Source: Staphylothermus sp.
GTDB taxonomy: Archaea > Thermoproteota > Thermoprotei_A > Sulfolobales > Desulfurococcaceae
Direction of reading: 5' to 3'
NCBI GenBank assembly: GCA_021159785.1
Contig: JAGHDU010000081.1
Location: forward strand, 1-5,566
DNA length: 5,566 nucleotides
Shown here: in pieces, positions 1 to 5,566 of the stretch
Layout of the letters: each line of letters starts with the position of its first letter
How positions within the stretch are numbered: position 1 is the first letter of the stretch
Notes under the pieces: model-generated
Databases searched by the model: none
Seen by the model: only the letters and a program-made list of their open reading frames with translations
What the model was told of the DNA's origin: nothing
Translations under genes and position numbers: made by a program

Positions 1-1
1 A

Positions 2-1765
2 CCATTTAAGATCAATTATACTACCGGAGAAGTTCTTCTATGGAAAAATATAAACGAACACACAGCGGCGCTTATCATATATGGTGATCCAGGTGAACTA
101 ACTGAAACCGAGATCACATATAAGGATAAAGTAAAACTACTTCGCATCCACGGGGATATTACCTATAGAATAGAACAAGCCCAGAAAAGAATAATCATAA
201 ATGCTCAACACGGTGGCTCAGACTCTATTTTCATAGTTGAACCAATAAGTGGTAAACGACTCGTCATAGTATACACTACTAAATCTAGAGCCGAGAAAAC
301 ATGGGTCTTAGATCATACAGTGATTATATCGAATGTTTACTTCATCGGCGAATATAGAAGCGATAATAAATCACTATGCATTGAAAGCGAGTTGGATATA
401 GATAGCTGTGGCGATTTTACTATACTAACCCCGTTTAAGATCGATAAAGTGTTAATAGGAGGAACATTGGTTGAGATTGAGAAAATAACTGAAAACATCT
501 ACAAAGTCACTATTACCCAATATATGTGTAAAGGAATGGAAGCGAGAAATTACCAAGCAGACAACGCTGTATTAATAGAGGATCCATTATGGGATAAGGG
601 TAGACAAATAAAACCTGCTAGTCCTCTTGAGAAAAATGGTTACTATGAAAATGGTATATATGTTTACAAGATAAAGTTCGATATAAACAAGTCGGTGCTA
701 TCAAAGCTTTCGAATAAAATACTTGGACTTGCAGGATTCAGTGATTACGCTGTTATGACTATTAATGGCGATTACATAGCCTCTGGTTATCATTATATTG
801 AAGGAGATGTTGACAAATCGTTAAGAGAGGGTATAAATGAGTTAACCGTTATATTAGAGTCTACTGGTCACCCCAACGATGGATTCCTATATGTCCCTAA
901 CGGCATCTACACGGGAATATATCTAGGTAAAAAACAAGAATTCCCTCTCAATACATGGTACAAGATAGATGCTAAACTTAGTATAGGCCCAGATTTTGAC
1001 TTTGCTGAATTCTTATCAAACCCTAAAGAGTTAATGAGGATCCTGTATAATATTGATAGTTATGAAAAGAAGCTTGTAAACTTTATAGACACACAGGGAT
1101 TATTTATAACAGAAATACGGTTCAATAACCCAGAGCACTATTATATATTCGACCCAGGCGGTGCATTTTATTATAATCATTACTATAGAATACTCTTGTT
1201 CATAAACGATGTATACATAGGTCCTGTAATAGGACCTATTGATATTACTAAATACTTAAAACCTGGAGTAAACAAGATCGCAATGTTTGTTGAGTGGGGC
1301 GTTATTTCGCCAATAATTAGGATCTTTGAACACAAAATCGACAGTGAATGGTATGTTCAAGAAGGGACAAAGGGACTTATAGATAAATGGTACCAAAAAC
1401 CGATCGATGAGACTAGTATGGAAACTATTCCATTAATGCTCAGGAACCTAGCTGGAAAAGTATACTGGATCAAGGCAAAGATAAATTACGACAAAGAGCC
1501 ATCTGGTCTGCATCCTGTTAAGTTATTTGTAGATTCATGGGGCATGAGATTAGGTGTATTTGTAAATGGTCAATTCATAGGAAGAATCGGCGACGATTCA
1601 GCTAAGAAAGAACTATACGTGCCAGAACCCGCGATCAGAAAAGGAACAAATGATGTCACGTTGTTTGCAATCATAGCATCGAATAATGCAGGAATAGGAC
1701 GAATCGAGTTTAGAGAAGTATATGAACATAAGAAAAAAGATATTTGTTTTTACAAAGAAACTTAG
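2..1765 (+). CDS. Glycoside hydrolase family 35-like beta-galactosidase, C-terminal part (5' end outside window)
   Basis: The frame is open from the left edge to the TAG at 1763-1765, giving 587 residues. The GTG at 320 is an internal valine, not the start, because the preceding 106 codons continue the same protein family. Residues 1-40 contain YTTGEVLLW and ALIIYGDPGE, and residues 84-104 contain LVIVYTTKSRAEKTWVLD; these resemble the domain after the catalytic barrel in GH35 enzymes (compare LVLYGGPGE and the YLLDRN...YW segment of fungal LacA). Further on there are at least three beta-sandwich-like modules, each with a loop of the form (I/V)N(G/D)x(Y/F)I: residues 254-262, 401-409 and 521-529. 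The first is followed by LREGINELTVILESTGHPN, typical of GH35 jelly rolls. The catalytic glutamates and any signal peptide would lie upstream, so activity cannot be judged here. The gene converges on a sugar-importer operon, which fits a role in releasing imported sugars. GH2 or GH42 relatives, or an inactive carbohydrate-binding protein, are alternatives. Confidence 0.65.
   Translation, partial: PFKINYTTGEVLLWKNINEHTAALIIYGDPGELTETEITYKDKVKLLRIHGDITYRIEQAQKRIIINAQHGGSDSIFIVEPISGKRLVIVYTTKSRAEKTWVLDHTVIISNVYFIGEYRSDNKSLCIESELDIDSCGDFTILTPFKIDKVLIGGTLVEIEKITENIYKVTITQYMCKGMEARNYQADNAVLIEDPLWDKGRQIKPASPLEKNGYYENGIYVYKIKFDINKSVLSKLSNKILGLAGFSDYAVMTINGDYIASGYHYIEGDVDKSLREGINELTVILESTGHPNDGFLYVPNGIYTGIYLGKKQEFPLNTWYKIDAKLSIGPDFDFAEFLSNPKELMRILYNIDSYEKKLVNFIDTQGLFITEIRFNNPEHYYIFDPGGAFYYNHYYRILLFINDVYIGPVIGPIDITKYLKPGVNKIAMFVEWGVISPIIRIFEHKIDSEWYVQEGTKGLIDKWYQKPIDETSMETIPLMLRNLAGKVYWIKAKINYDKEPSGLHPVKLFVDSWGMRLGVFVNGQFIGRIGDDSAKKELYVPEPAIRKGTNDVTLFAIIASNNAGIGRIEFREVYEHKKKDICFYKET
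1217..1239 (+). repeat. Perfect 9-bp inverted repeat inside the glycosidase gene
   Basis: ATAGGTCCT and AGGACCTAT form a perfect 9-bp stem with a 5-base loop (GTAAT). It encodes a repeated Ile-Gly-Pro (IGPVIGP) in the loop after the second sandwich motif, so the palindrome may be a by-product of that peptide repeat. No regulatory role is supported. Confidence 0.6.
1733..1738 (-). terminator. Possible oligo-T terminator of the mal operon
   Basis: On the minus strand, about 24 bases after the malG stop, there is a run of six T in the context TATCTTTTTTCTTATG. Archaeal RNA polymerase commonly terminates at such T runs without a hairpin. It lies antisense to the last codons of the glycosidase gene, where it encodes lysines on the + strand (HKKKD), so it may simply be coding sequence. 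Confidence 0.4.
1743..1751 (+). terminator. Possible weak T-rich termination signal for the glycosidase gene
   Basis: TTTGTTTTT lies 12 bases before the TAG. No comparable T run is seen on the + strand in the first ~60 bases after the stop. Termination just after a T run is usual in archaea, so transcripts could end near the stop codon, but polymerase stopping here would risk removing the stop. This is weakly supported. Confidence 0.2.
1762..1765. other. Overlapping stop codons of convergent genes
   Basis: The + strand reads TTAG. TAG (1763-1765) ends the glycosidase gene, and the complement of TTA (1762-1764) is the TAA ending malG. The two genes thus overlap tail to tail by four bases with no intergenic space, so each transcript must end inside or antisense to the other gene. 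Confidence 0.9.
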
Positions 1766-2625
1766 CCTTTCATTCCTAGCCTATATGCTTCTCCAATGTA
1801 TTCCTGAGATACGACGAAGAGTATTATCATAGGTATAGCGTATAAGAGGGCTGCTGCGGCAAACCTACCTGGCTCCATTAAACCTGCTTCGCCAGCAACA
1901 GCCATAACATAGATGTATTTACCGAGAGTGTCGAGCCCCATGATATTTGCTATAATGAACTCGCCCCATGCACTCATATAGGCTAGTAGCGTGATAATTA
2001 TGAATGCTGCCTTGGATGCTGGGAATACTACTCTAAATATTATTGTAAACCAGCTAGCTCCATCAACGAATGCCGCTTCGTCCAGCTCTCTTGGTAATTG
2101 ATCAAAGTAGCTTTTGATTAACCATGTCTGGAAAGGTATTAATCCAGAAACATAGACGAACGGTAATACTTCTAAACGTATAAGTCCTATTCCATATGCT
2201 GCTAGTCTAAGGAAGAATATATATAATGCTAATACAGCGATGACTGCTAATCCTCCTCCAGCCTGGCTCACTATTAGGTAGTAGTAGAGCAGAGTGTTTT
2301 TGCCTAGGAATTCGAATCTTGAGAATGCATAAGCTGATGGTATTATCACAAATATTGCTAGTATAACAGTGAGTGTAGCAATAAAGAGCGTATTAATGAA
2401 TGCTCTATGGAATTCAGGATCTTGAAGTGTATAGGCAAAGTTTTTGGTTGATAAACCATATCGTATTAGATCTTCAAAACTCGTTATGAGTACTTTGGGG
2501 TTTCCAATGAGAGCTTGTGCTATAATGTATACTAATGGATAAGCAAGTGAAACTGCTATGAAAACACCGAGAATCGTGGCCGTTAATTTAAGTATGGTTA
2601 ATGATGCACGAAACATGGGGATCAT
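1762..2625 (-). CDS. malG: MalG-type carbohydrate ABC transporter permease
   Basis: This 287-residue integral membrane protein is the second channel subunit of a carbohydrate importer of the MalFG class. The length is normal for MalG/UgpE-type permeases. About six membrane segments are visible, near residues 13-38, 78-100, 113-140, 153-170, 205-225 and 256-274. The cytoplasmic EAA loop that docks on the ATPase is at residues 183-202 (EAAFVDGA then a proline at 202); its end reads VVFP where the consensus is IxLP. The protein ends in YRLGMKG, like the conserved C-terminal tail of MalG proteins, which often ends in KG. The ATG start at 2625 overlaps the malF stop (ATGA), indicating translational coupling; a second ATG three codons in is an alternative start. 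The substrate cannot be read from the permease. The stop codon overlaps that of the convergent glycosidase gene. There are no cysteines. Confidence 0.93.
   Translation of the reverse strand: MIPMFRASLTILKLTATILGVFIAVSLAYPLVYIIAQALIGNPKVLITSFEDLIRYGLSTKNFAYTLQDPEFHRAFINTLFIATLTVILAIFVIIPSAYAFSRFEFLGKNTLLYYYLIVSQAGGGLAVIAVLALYIFFLRLAAYGIGLIRLEVLPFVYVSGLIPFQTWLIKSYFDQLPRELDEAAFVDGASWFTIIFRVVFPASKAAFIIITLLAYMSAWGEFIIANIMGLDTLGKYIYVMAVAGEAGLMEPGRFAAAALLYAIPMIILFVVSQEYIGEAYRLGMKG
2622..2625 (-). promoter_or_regulatory. malF-malG ATGA stop/start overlap
   Basis: The minus strand reads ATGA: the TGA ends malF and the ATG begins malG. There is only a weak purine-rich stretch (AAGAAGATGAG) before it, so malG is probably translated by ribosomes finishing malF. 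This fits equal production of the two channel subunits. Confidence 0.85.
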
Positions 2626-4055
2626 CTCATCTTCTTTAGTACTTTGAAGTATAATGTTACATACACGAGGATAATTGCCAATATAACGAGATAGATTGAA
2701 GCTGCGTAACCATATTCTTTATCGATAGTAACTCTGTAGTATCCAAAGACAATGAGCATCTCGTTCAGGTATCCGGATGTGCATCCAATATAGGGTATAC
2801 ATATCTCGCCAATTGGTCCTGCTCCATTGATCGTTAAGGGTACGAGGAATGCTTGTAAAGATGCTCCAGTTGTTAGTATTGTTGCTAGGGAGACTGGTTT
2901 TGCAATTAACGGTAGTATTACATGTCTTAAACGCATGAAAATACCTGCTCCATCAACATATGATGCCTCTATAATGTCCTTAGAAACGCCTCTTAGAGCC
3001 CCTTGTGTAATAGTCATTACGAATGGGTAAGCTAGCCATGTTTCAAAAAGGTTATATACCAAGAACGCATCCCATTCTCTGATATTTATCTCGAGTCCTA
3101 GTAGGCTTCCTAATTGACCGTTAGGGTTAAACAAGAATTTCCAAGTTAGCGCTGATAGTAGGAAGGGCATTGCCCAAGGAATCAATAGTAGCGCTCTTAA
3201 AGCTTTTCTACCCATTATAAGTTCTGATGAATAAAACAATGCTAGGAGTACTCCCATACCTATTTTTAAAGTCACACTTGTAGCAACAAACAACATAGTT
3301 TTGTATAATGCATTATAGAATCTCGGATCCTTGAAAAGTCTCTGGAAGTTCTCAAAACCGACAAAGTGCATTTGTAGTTCTTCTAATTCAGATTTTGTGC
3401 TTTTTATTATTTCATCCATATATCCCACATAGTCATGTTCTAATTTACTAAAGAAGTTAATTAGCTCCATAGTTATATTGTAACCAACTATAACGCGGTC
3501 ATATAACTCCTCTCTATTCATTAATCTTCCATTAACAAGTATACTGGATAATGTAATCAAAGAGTCTATTTTTTCTAACTTATCGCTTGGTATTAATTCG
3601 AAAGTAGTAGGATACCCGAGTGCATCACAGTTAAAATATTCTGATATATCTAATTTTATTCTTGATAATTTCCTAGCTGTTCTATATAATTCATCAAAGT
3701 AATTCTGTGGTATATCAAGTGGTTCTACGCCTTCTTCTAGCATAGATTTTATGGTTACGAAGTAATTAAGTGTCTTATTGAGATTTTCTGTAACACCTTC
3801 TACTATCTGGGGAGCAATGTCTCTATATTCTGGATTATCGCGTAAATAAAGTGCACAATGTAATAAATTCGTGTAGTTTCCGATTTTTTCCTCTGCGGGT
3901 AATATGTTGTATTGATCTGCATTTGTAAATGCAATACCTATTGAGAATATCATTGGCCAAATATTAAAGAATAAATAAAGTAATAAACTGGGAAGGACGA
4001 GAAGAAGGGCGATGCGAGTAGGAAAAATCTTGTTTTCTTCAAGATTCTCTTTCGT
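2622..4055 (-). CDS. malF: MalF-type carbohydrate ABC transporter permease with a large P2-like external insertion; probable non-AUG start
   Basis: This is the partner channel subunit of MalG. The EAA loop reads EASYVDGAG with ILP eleven residues further on, close to E. coli MalF (EASAMDGAG...TLP). Other MalF-like segments are HFVGFENFQRLF, LLIPWAMPFLLSALTWKFLF and ETWLAYPF. The first ATG (3953) lies inside the first membrane helix and has no Shine-Dalgarno. In-frame codons upstream add RIALLLVLPSLLLYLFF, completing a normal first helix, and remain open to a TGA at 4062-4064. That stretch has no ATG, GTG or TTG. I place the start at the ACG at 4053-4055, six bases after GAGGTGA, giving 477 residues; ATA at 4059-4061 is possible but too close. 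Residues 47-229 form an external insertion absent from most ~290-residue relatives. Six or so membrane segments are predicted: residues 15-44, then five between about 249 and 471. If the start is wrong, the minimal ORF is 2622-3953. The family call is firm and the start is not. Confidence 0.9.
   Translation of the reverse strand, partial: TKENLEENKIFPTRIALLLVLPSLLLYLFFNIWPMIFSIGIAFTNADQYNILPAEEKIGNYTNLLHCALYLRDNPEYRDIAPQIVEGVTENLNKTLNYFVTIKSMLEEGVEPLDIPQNYFDELYRTARKLSRIKLDISEYFNCDALGYPTTFELIPSDKLEKIDSLITLSSILVNGRLMNREELYDRVIVGYNITMELINFFSKLEHDYVGYMDEIIKSTKSELEELQMHFVGFENFQRLFKDPRFYNALYKTMLFVATSVTLKIGMGVLLALFYSSELIMGRKALRALLLIPWAMPFLLSALTWKFLFNPNGQLGSLLGLEINIREWDAFLVYNLFETWLAYPFVMTITQGALRGVSKDIIEASYVDGAGIFMRLRHVILPLIAKPVSLATILTTGASLQAFLVPLTINGAGPIGEICIPYIGCTSGYLNEMLIVFGYYRVTIDKEYGYAASIYLVILAIILVYVTLYFKVLKKMR
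3369..3917 (-). other. P2-like extracytoplasmic insertion domain of MalF
   Basis: About 183 residues lie between the end of the first membrane helix (IAFTNAD) and HFVGFENFQRLF, the pre-helix motif that normally follows within a few tens of residues. E. coli MalF has its P2 loop, which contacts MalE, at exactly this place, ending in GWKNFTRVF. The sequence here is charged and looks helical (for example DELYRTARKLSRIKL and KSTKSELEELQ), unlike the largely beta E. coli loop. It holds two cysteines and three N-x-S/T sequons (NYT, NKT, NIT). The external location is inferred from topology. Confidence 0.75.
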
Positions 4056-4061
4056 ATTTAT

Positions 4062-4068
4062 TCACCTC
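4062..4068 (-). promoter_or_regulatory. Strong Shine-Dalgarno (GAGGTGA) for malF
   Basis: GAGGTGA on the minus strand matches the archaeal anti-Shine-Dalgarno end of 16S rRNA. It begins two bases after the malE TAA. Six bases (ATAAAT) separate it from the in-frame ACG at 4053-4055, a normal spacing, whereas ATA at 4059-4061 directly abuts it. It is more than 100 bases from the first ATG of the frame. It is the main evidence that malF translation starts far upstream of that ATG. Confidence 0.8.
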
Positions 4069-4069
4069 T

Positions 4070-5566
4070 TTACTTTATCTTTTGTGAGATCTCATCGTAT
4101 GCATCTTGGAGGGCTTGTTCTACTTTTGCAAGGGTGATTTCAACTGCTTCGTCAGGTGATTTACCTTCTTCAAGTGCTTCTGCATAGGCTTGCCATATTG
4201 CCTGTAAGTATGTATCGACGCCCCATACTACTTGCATGTTCTTGTCTTTTGGCATGGGTACTGAATACTTGAGCTGGTTGTAGAATCCTAGAATGATCTT
4301 GTATAATGGATTATCTTCAAGGTGAGTAGTTACATAATCTGCAACACTATACTTGACTGGAACATATCCTAGTTCGTTGACAAGTGTGAGTATTGCATCA
4401 TCGTTTAAGGTAACGTAGAGTACAAGTAATATTGATGCATATGTTCTTTCTCTTCCTCCAGCCGTAGCCATTACACTTATATACATATTTCTGAATCCAC
4501 TATAGGGTTTAGGTACTTTATCTCCTATTCTCGGGAATGGTACTACTGTGAAGCTGTCAAGACCAAGTGTATCAGTTGCGTATTTTACATCCCATGGTCC
4601 AGAAAAGTATAAAGGTGTTTTACCTGTACCAAATAATTTCCTTTGATAATCGTGTCCTAAGTCACTAACATCCATGTATCTGAGAATATTTGCAACGAAG
4701 AATTTGACTCCTTCTATTGTCTCTGGTTTTGTGAGACCTAGTTGTTTTGTTACTTCATCGTAGAAGAATCCACCGAATGCTGTGACCCATGGGTTTATGT
4801 GGTAGATACCAACAATTTGTCCTGCTATTCCATAGGTACCTTCTGATGGATTATAGAACTGTTCCATTATTTGTTTCATTTCTTCAAATGTAGTTGGCGG
4901 GTTTGGTACAAGTTTAGTGTTTACATATAGTGCTAGTGATTCGCCTGCATAGGGTAGACCGTATGTTTTTGTCTTGTATGTAACAGCGCTTAAAGCGGAT
5001 GGAAGGATGTGTTCTGCAGCAACATCTATGGCGTCATATCCTATGTAGTCTTCTAATGGTATAATGTAACCGGAGTCAGCGAACCATCCGATCCAGTCAT
5101 GTGCCCATGTAAACACATCTGGTGCGTTTCCGATTAATCCTTCTCTTTGTTCTGGTGGAAGGGATGCAGCTGCTATAACGGAGCTCTGTAGTTCACCCAT
5201 TCCGCCATAGTATTTTTCGACTACTTTGATTCCGGGATATTCTTGTTGGAACATATCAATGACTTTGATGAAACTATCTCTTTCTTCGGGTGCTAGTGAG
5301 TGTCCGAAGTAAATGGTGACGTTTACCTCGCCCTTCTTGGCTTTCTCAACAAAGTCTTTAAATTCAGGAGGGACAGGTAGCTCTACATCGCCTATCTTAA
5401 TAGTTGTTCCTGCAGGTGTTGTCTCGGTTGTTGTAGTTGTGGTTGTTGTCTCAGTAGGGGTAGGTGTTGATGTTGTGGTTGTGGTTTTGGTTGTTGTAGT
5501 AGTTGTAGTTGTGGTGGTTTTTGTGGTGGTTGTTGTGGTGGTACTTCTGGTTGTTGGGTTGATATC
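4070..5566 (-). CDS. malE: MalE-like extracellular maltodextrin/sugar-binding protein (5' end outside window)
   Basis: The frame is open from the TAA at 4070-4072 to the right edge, 498 residues. The ATG at 5254 is internal, since the upstream codons supply the first strand and helix of the binding fold (VNVTIYFGHS, then a helix leading into FQQEYPGIKV). Residues 5-55 are a threonine-rich tether; the anchor or signal peptide is beyond the window. Residues 81-498 are a family 1 solute-binding domain. Several segments parallel E. coli maltose-binding protein: DVFTWAHDWIG (its DIIFWAHDRFG, with W62 and D65 kept and R66 replaced by W), YAGESLALYVNTKLVPNPPT with the E111-equivalent at residue 209, FSGPWD with the W230-equivalent at residue 325, and VVW with the W340-equivalent at residue 448. 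The Lys15-equivalent of E. coli MBP is not obvious. The protein would capture an oligosaccharide outside the cell and deliver it to MalFG. Maltose, trehalose or maltodextrin is likely by similarity, but another oligosaccharide is possible. There are no cysteines in the visible part. Confidence 0.92.
   Translation of the reverse strand, partial: DINPTTRSTTTTTTTKTTTTTTTTTTKTTTTTSTPTPTETTTTTTTTETTPAGTTIKIGDVELPVPPEFKDFVEKAKKGEVNVTIYFGHSLAPEERDSFIKVIDMFQQEYPGIKVVEKYYGGMGELQSSVIAAASLPPEQREGLIGNAPDVFTWAHDWIGWFADSGYIIPLEDYIGYDAIDVAAEHILPSALSAVTYKTKTYGLPYAGESLALYVNTKLVPNPPTTFEEMKQIMEQFYNPSEGTYGIAGQIVGIYHINPWVTAFGGFFYDEVTKQLGLTKPETIEGVKFFVANILRYMDVSDLGHDYQRKLFGTGKTPLYFSGPWDVKYATDTLGLDSFTVVPFPRIGDKVPKPYSGFRNMYISVMATAGGRERTYASILLVLYVTLNDDAILTLVNELGYVPVKYSVADYVTTHLEDNPLYKIILGFYNQLKYSVPMPKDKNMQVVWGVDTYLQAIWQAYAEALEEGKSPDEAVEITLAKVEQALQDAYDEISQKIK
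5402..5554 (-). repeat. Threonine-rich tether in MalE
   Basis: These 51 codons encode 39 threonines and 2 serines, broken only by single K, R, P, E, A and G residues; the longest run is ten threonines. On the + strand it appears as a G/T-rich degenerate triplet repeat (TGT, GGT, AGT). By my count the threonine codons are 20 ACA, 13 ACC and 6 ACT with no ACG. This mix argues for selection on the protein rather than recent slippage of one triplet. Ser/Thr-rich stretches are known as extended, often O-glycosylated spacers between the anchor and binding domain of archaeal solute-binding proteins; glycosylation here is inferred. Confidence 0.92.

Noticed and set aside
320..322. GTG as the start of the glycosidase gene
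   Set aside because: The frame is open for 106 codons upstream to the window edge, and those codons match the GH35 linker domain. No Shine-Dalgarno precedes the GTG.
2827..3030. 67-codon open frame on the + strand inside malF
   Set aside because: It lies fully antisense to a conserved MalF region including the EAA loop and has no Shine-Dalgarno or recognisable product; a shadow frame.
4037..4065. GTG inside the malF Shine-Dalgarno as an alternative start, with a frameshift into malF
   Set aside because: It encodes only eight codons before TGA, is in another frame, and is itself part of the Shine-Dalgarno. A frameshift is a less simple explanation than a non-AUG start.
3954..4069. A 116-base intergenic gap between malE and malF holding a promoter
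   Set aside because: The stretch encodes the first membrane helix of MalF in frame and contains the malF Shine-Dalgarno; no convincing TATA/BRE element is needed or seen.
5252..5254. ATG as the start of malE
   Set aside because: It would remove the first strand and helix of the binding domain, the tether and any export signal; the upstream frame is open to the edge.
5402..5554. G/T-rich triplet array as a CRISPR, tandem DNA repeat or G-quadruplex element
   Set aside because: There are no spacers or constant repeat, and GG doublets only allow weak two-layer quadruplexes. It is explained by threonine codons on the other strand.

Overview
The window looks like chromosomal DNA from a low-GC hyperthermophilic archaeon, most likely a crenarchaeote of the Desulfurococcales type (Staphylothermus-like). 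This is an inference from three things: AT-rich coding with heavy ATA and AGA use, a GAGGTGA Shine-Dalgarno element, and an archaeal binding protein with a long threonine-rich tether. No database search was possible. Almost every base is coding. I see no RNA gene, CRISPR array, insertion sequence or integration site.

Layout. Positions 2-1765 (+) are the 3' part of a large secreted glycosidase-like gene. It is open to the left edge and best matches the linker and beta-sandwich part of family GH35 beta-galactosidases; the catalytic barrel would lie outside the window. Positions 1762-5566 (-) are a malE-malF-malG operon of the carbohydrate ABC importer class, read from right to left. malE (substrate-binding protein) runs off the right edge. 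malF follows after a TAA and a strong Shine-Dalgarno. malG overlaps malF in an ATGA junction. The operon and the glycosidase converge, and their stop codons overlap in TTAG/CTAA, so there is no intergenic terminator region. No ATPase (malK) gene is present here.

How the parts could work together. The glycosidase would release sugars outside the cell. The tethered MalE-like protein would capture them, and the MalF-MalG channel would import them using an ATPase encoded elsewhere. MalE resembles the maltodextrin-binding branch, with WAHD, GPW and other pocket motifs, while a GH35 enzyme would suggest beta-galactosides. The substrate is therefore open.

Most notable points. (1) MalF carries an insertion of about 183 residues exactly where E. 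coli MalF has its periplasmic P2 loop, but with a charged, helix-like sequence that does not resemble the E. coli loop. (2) malF has no ATG, GTG or TTG that would include its first membrane helix; an ACG sits at the right distance from a near-perfect Shine-Dalgarno. (3) All four MalF cysteines fall in predicted external loops. (4) MalE is tethered by a 51-residue segment with 39 threonines.
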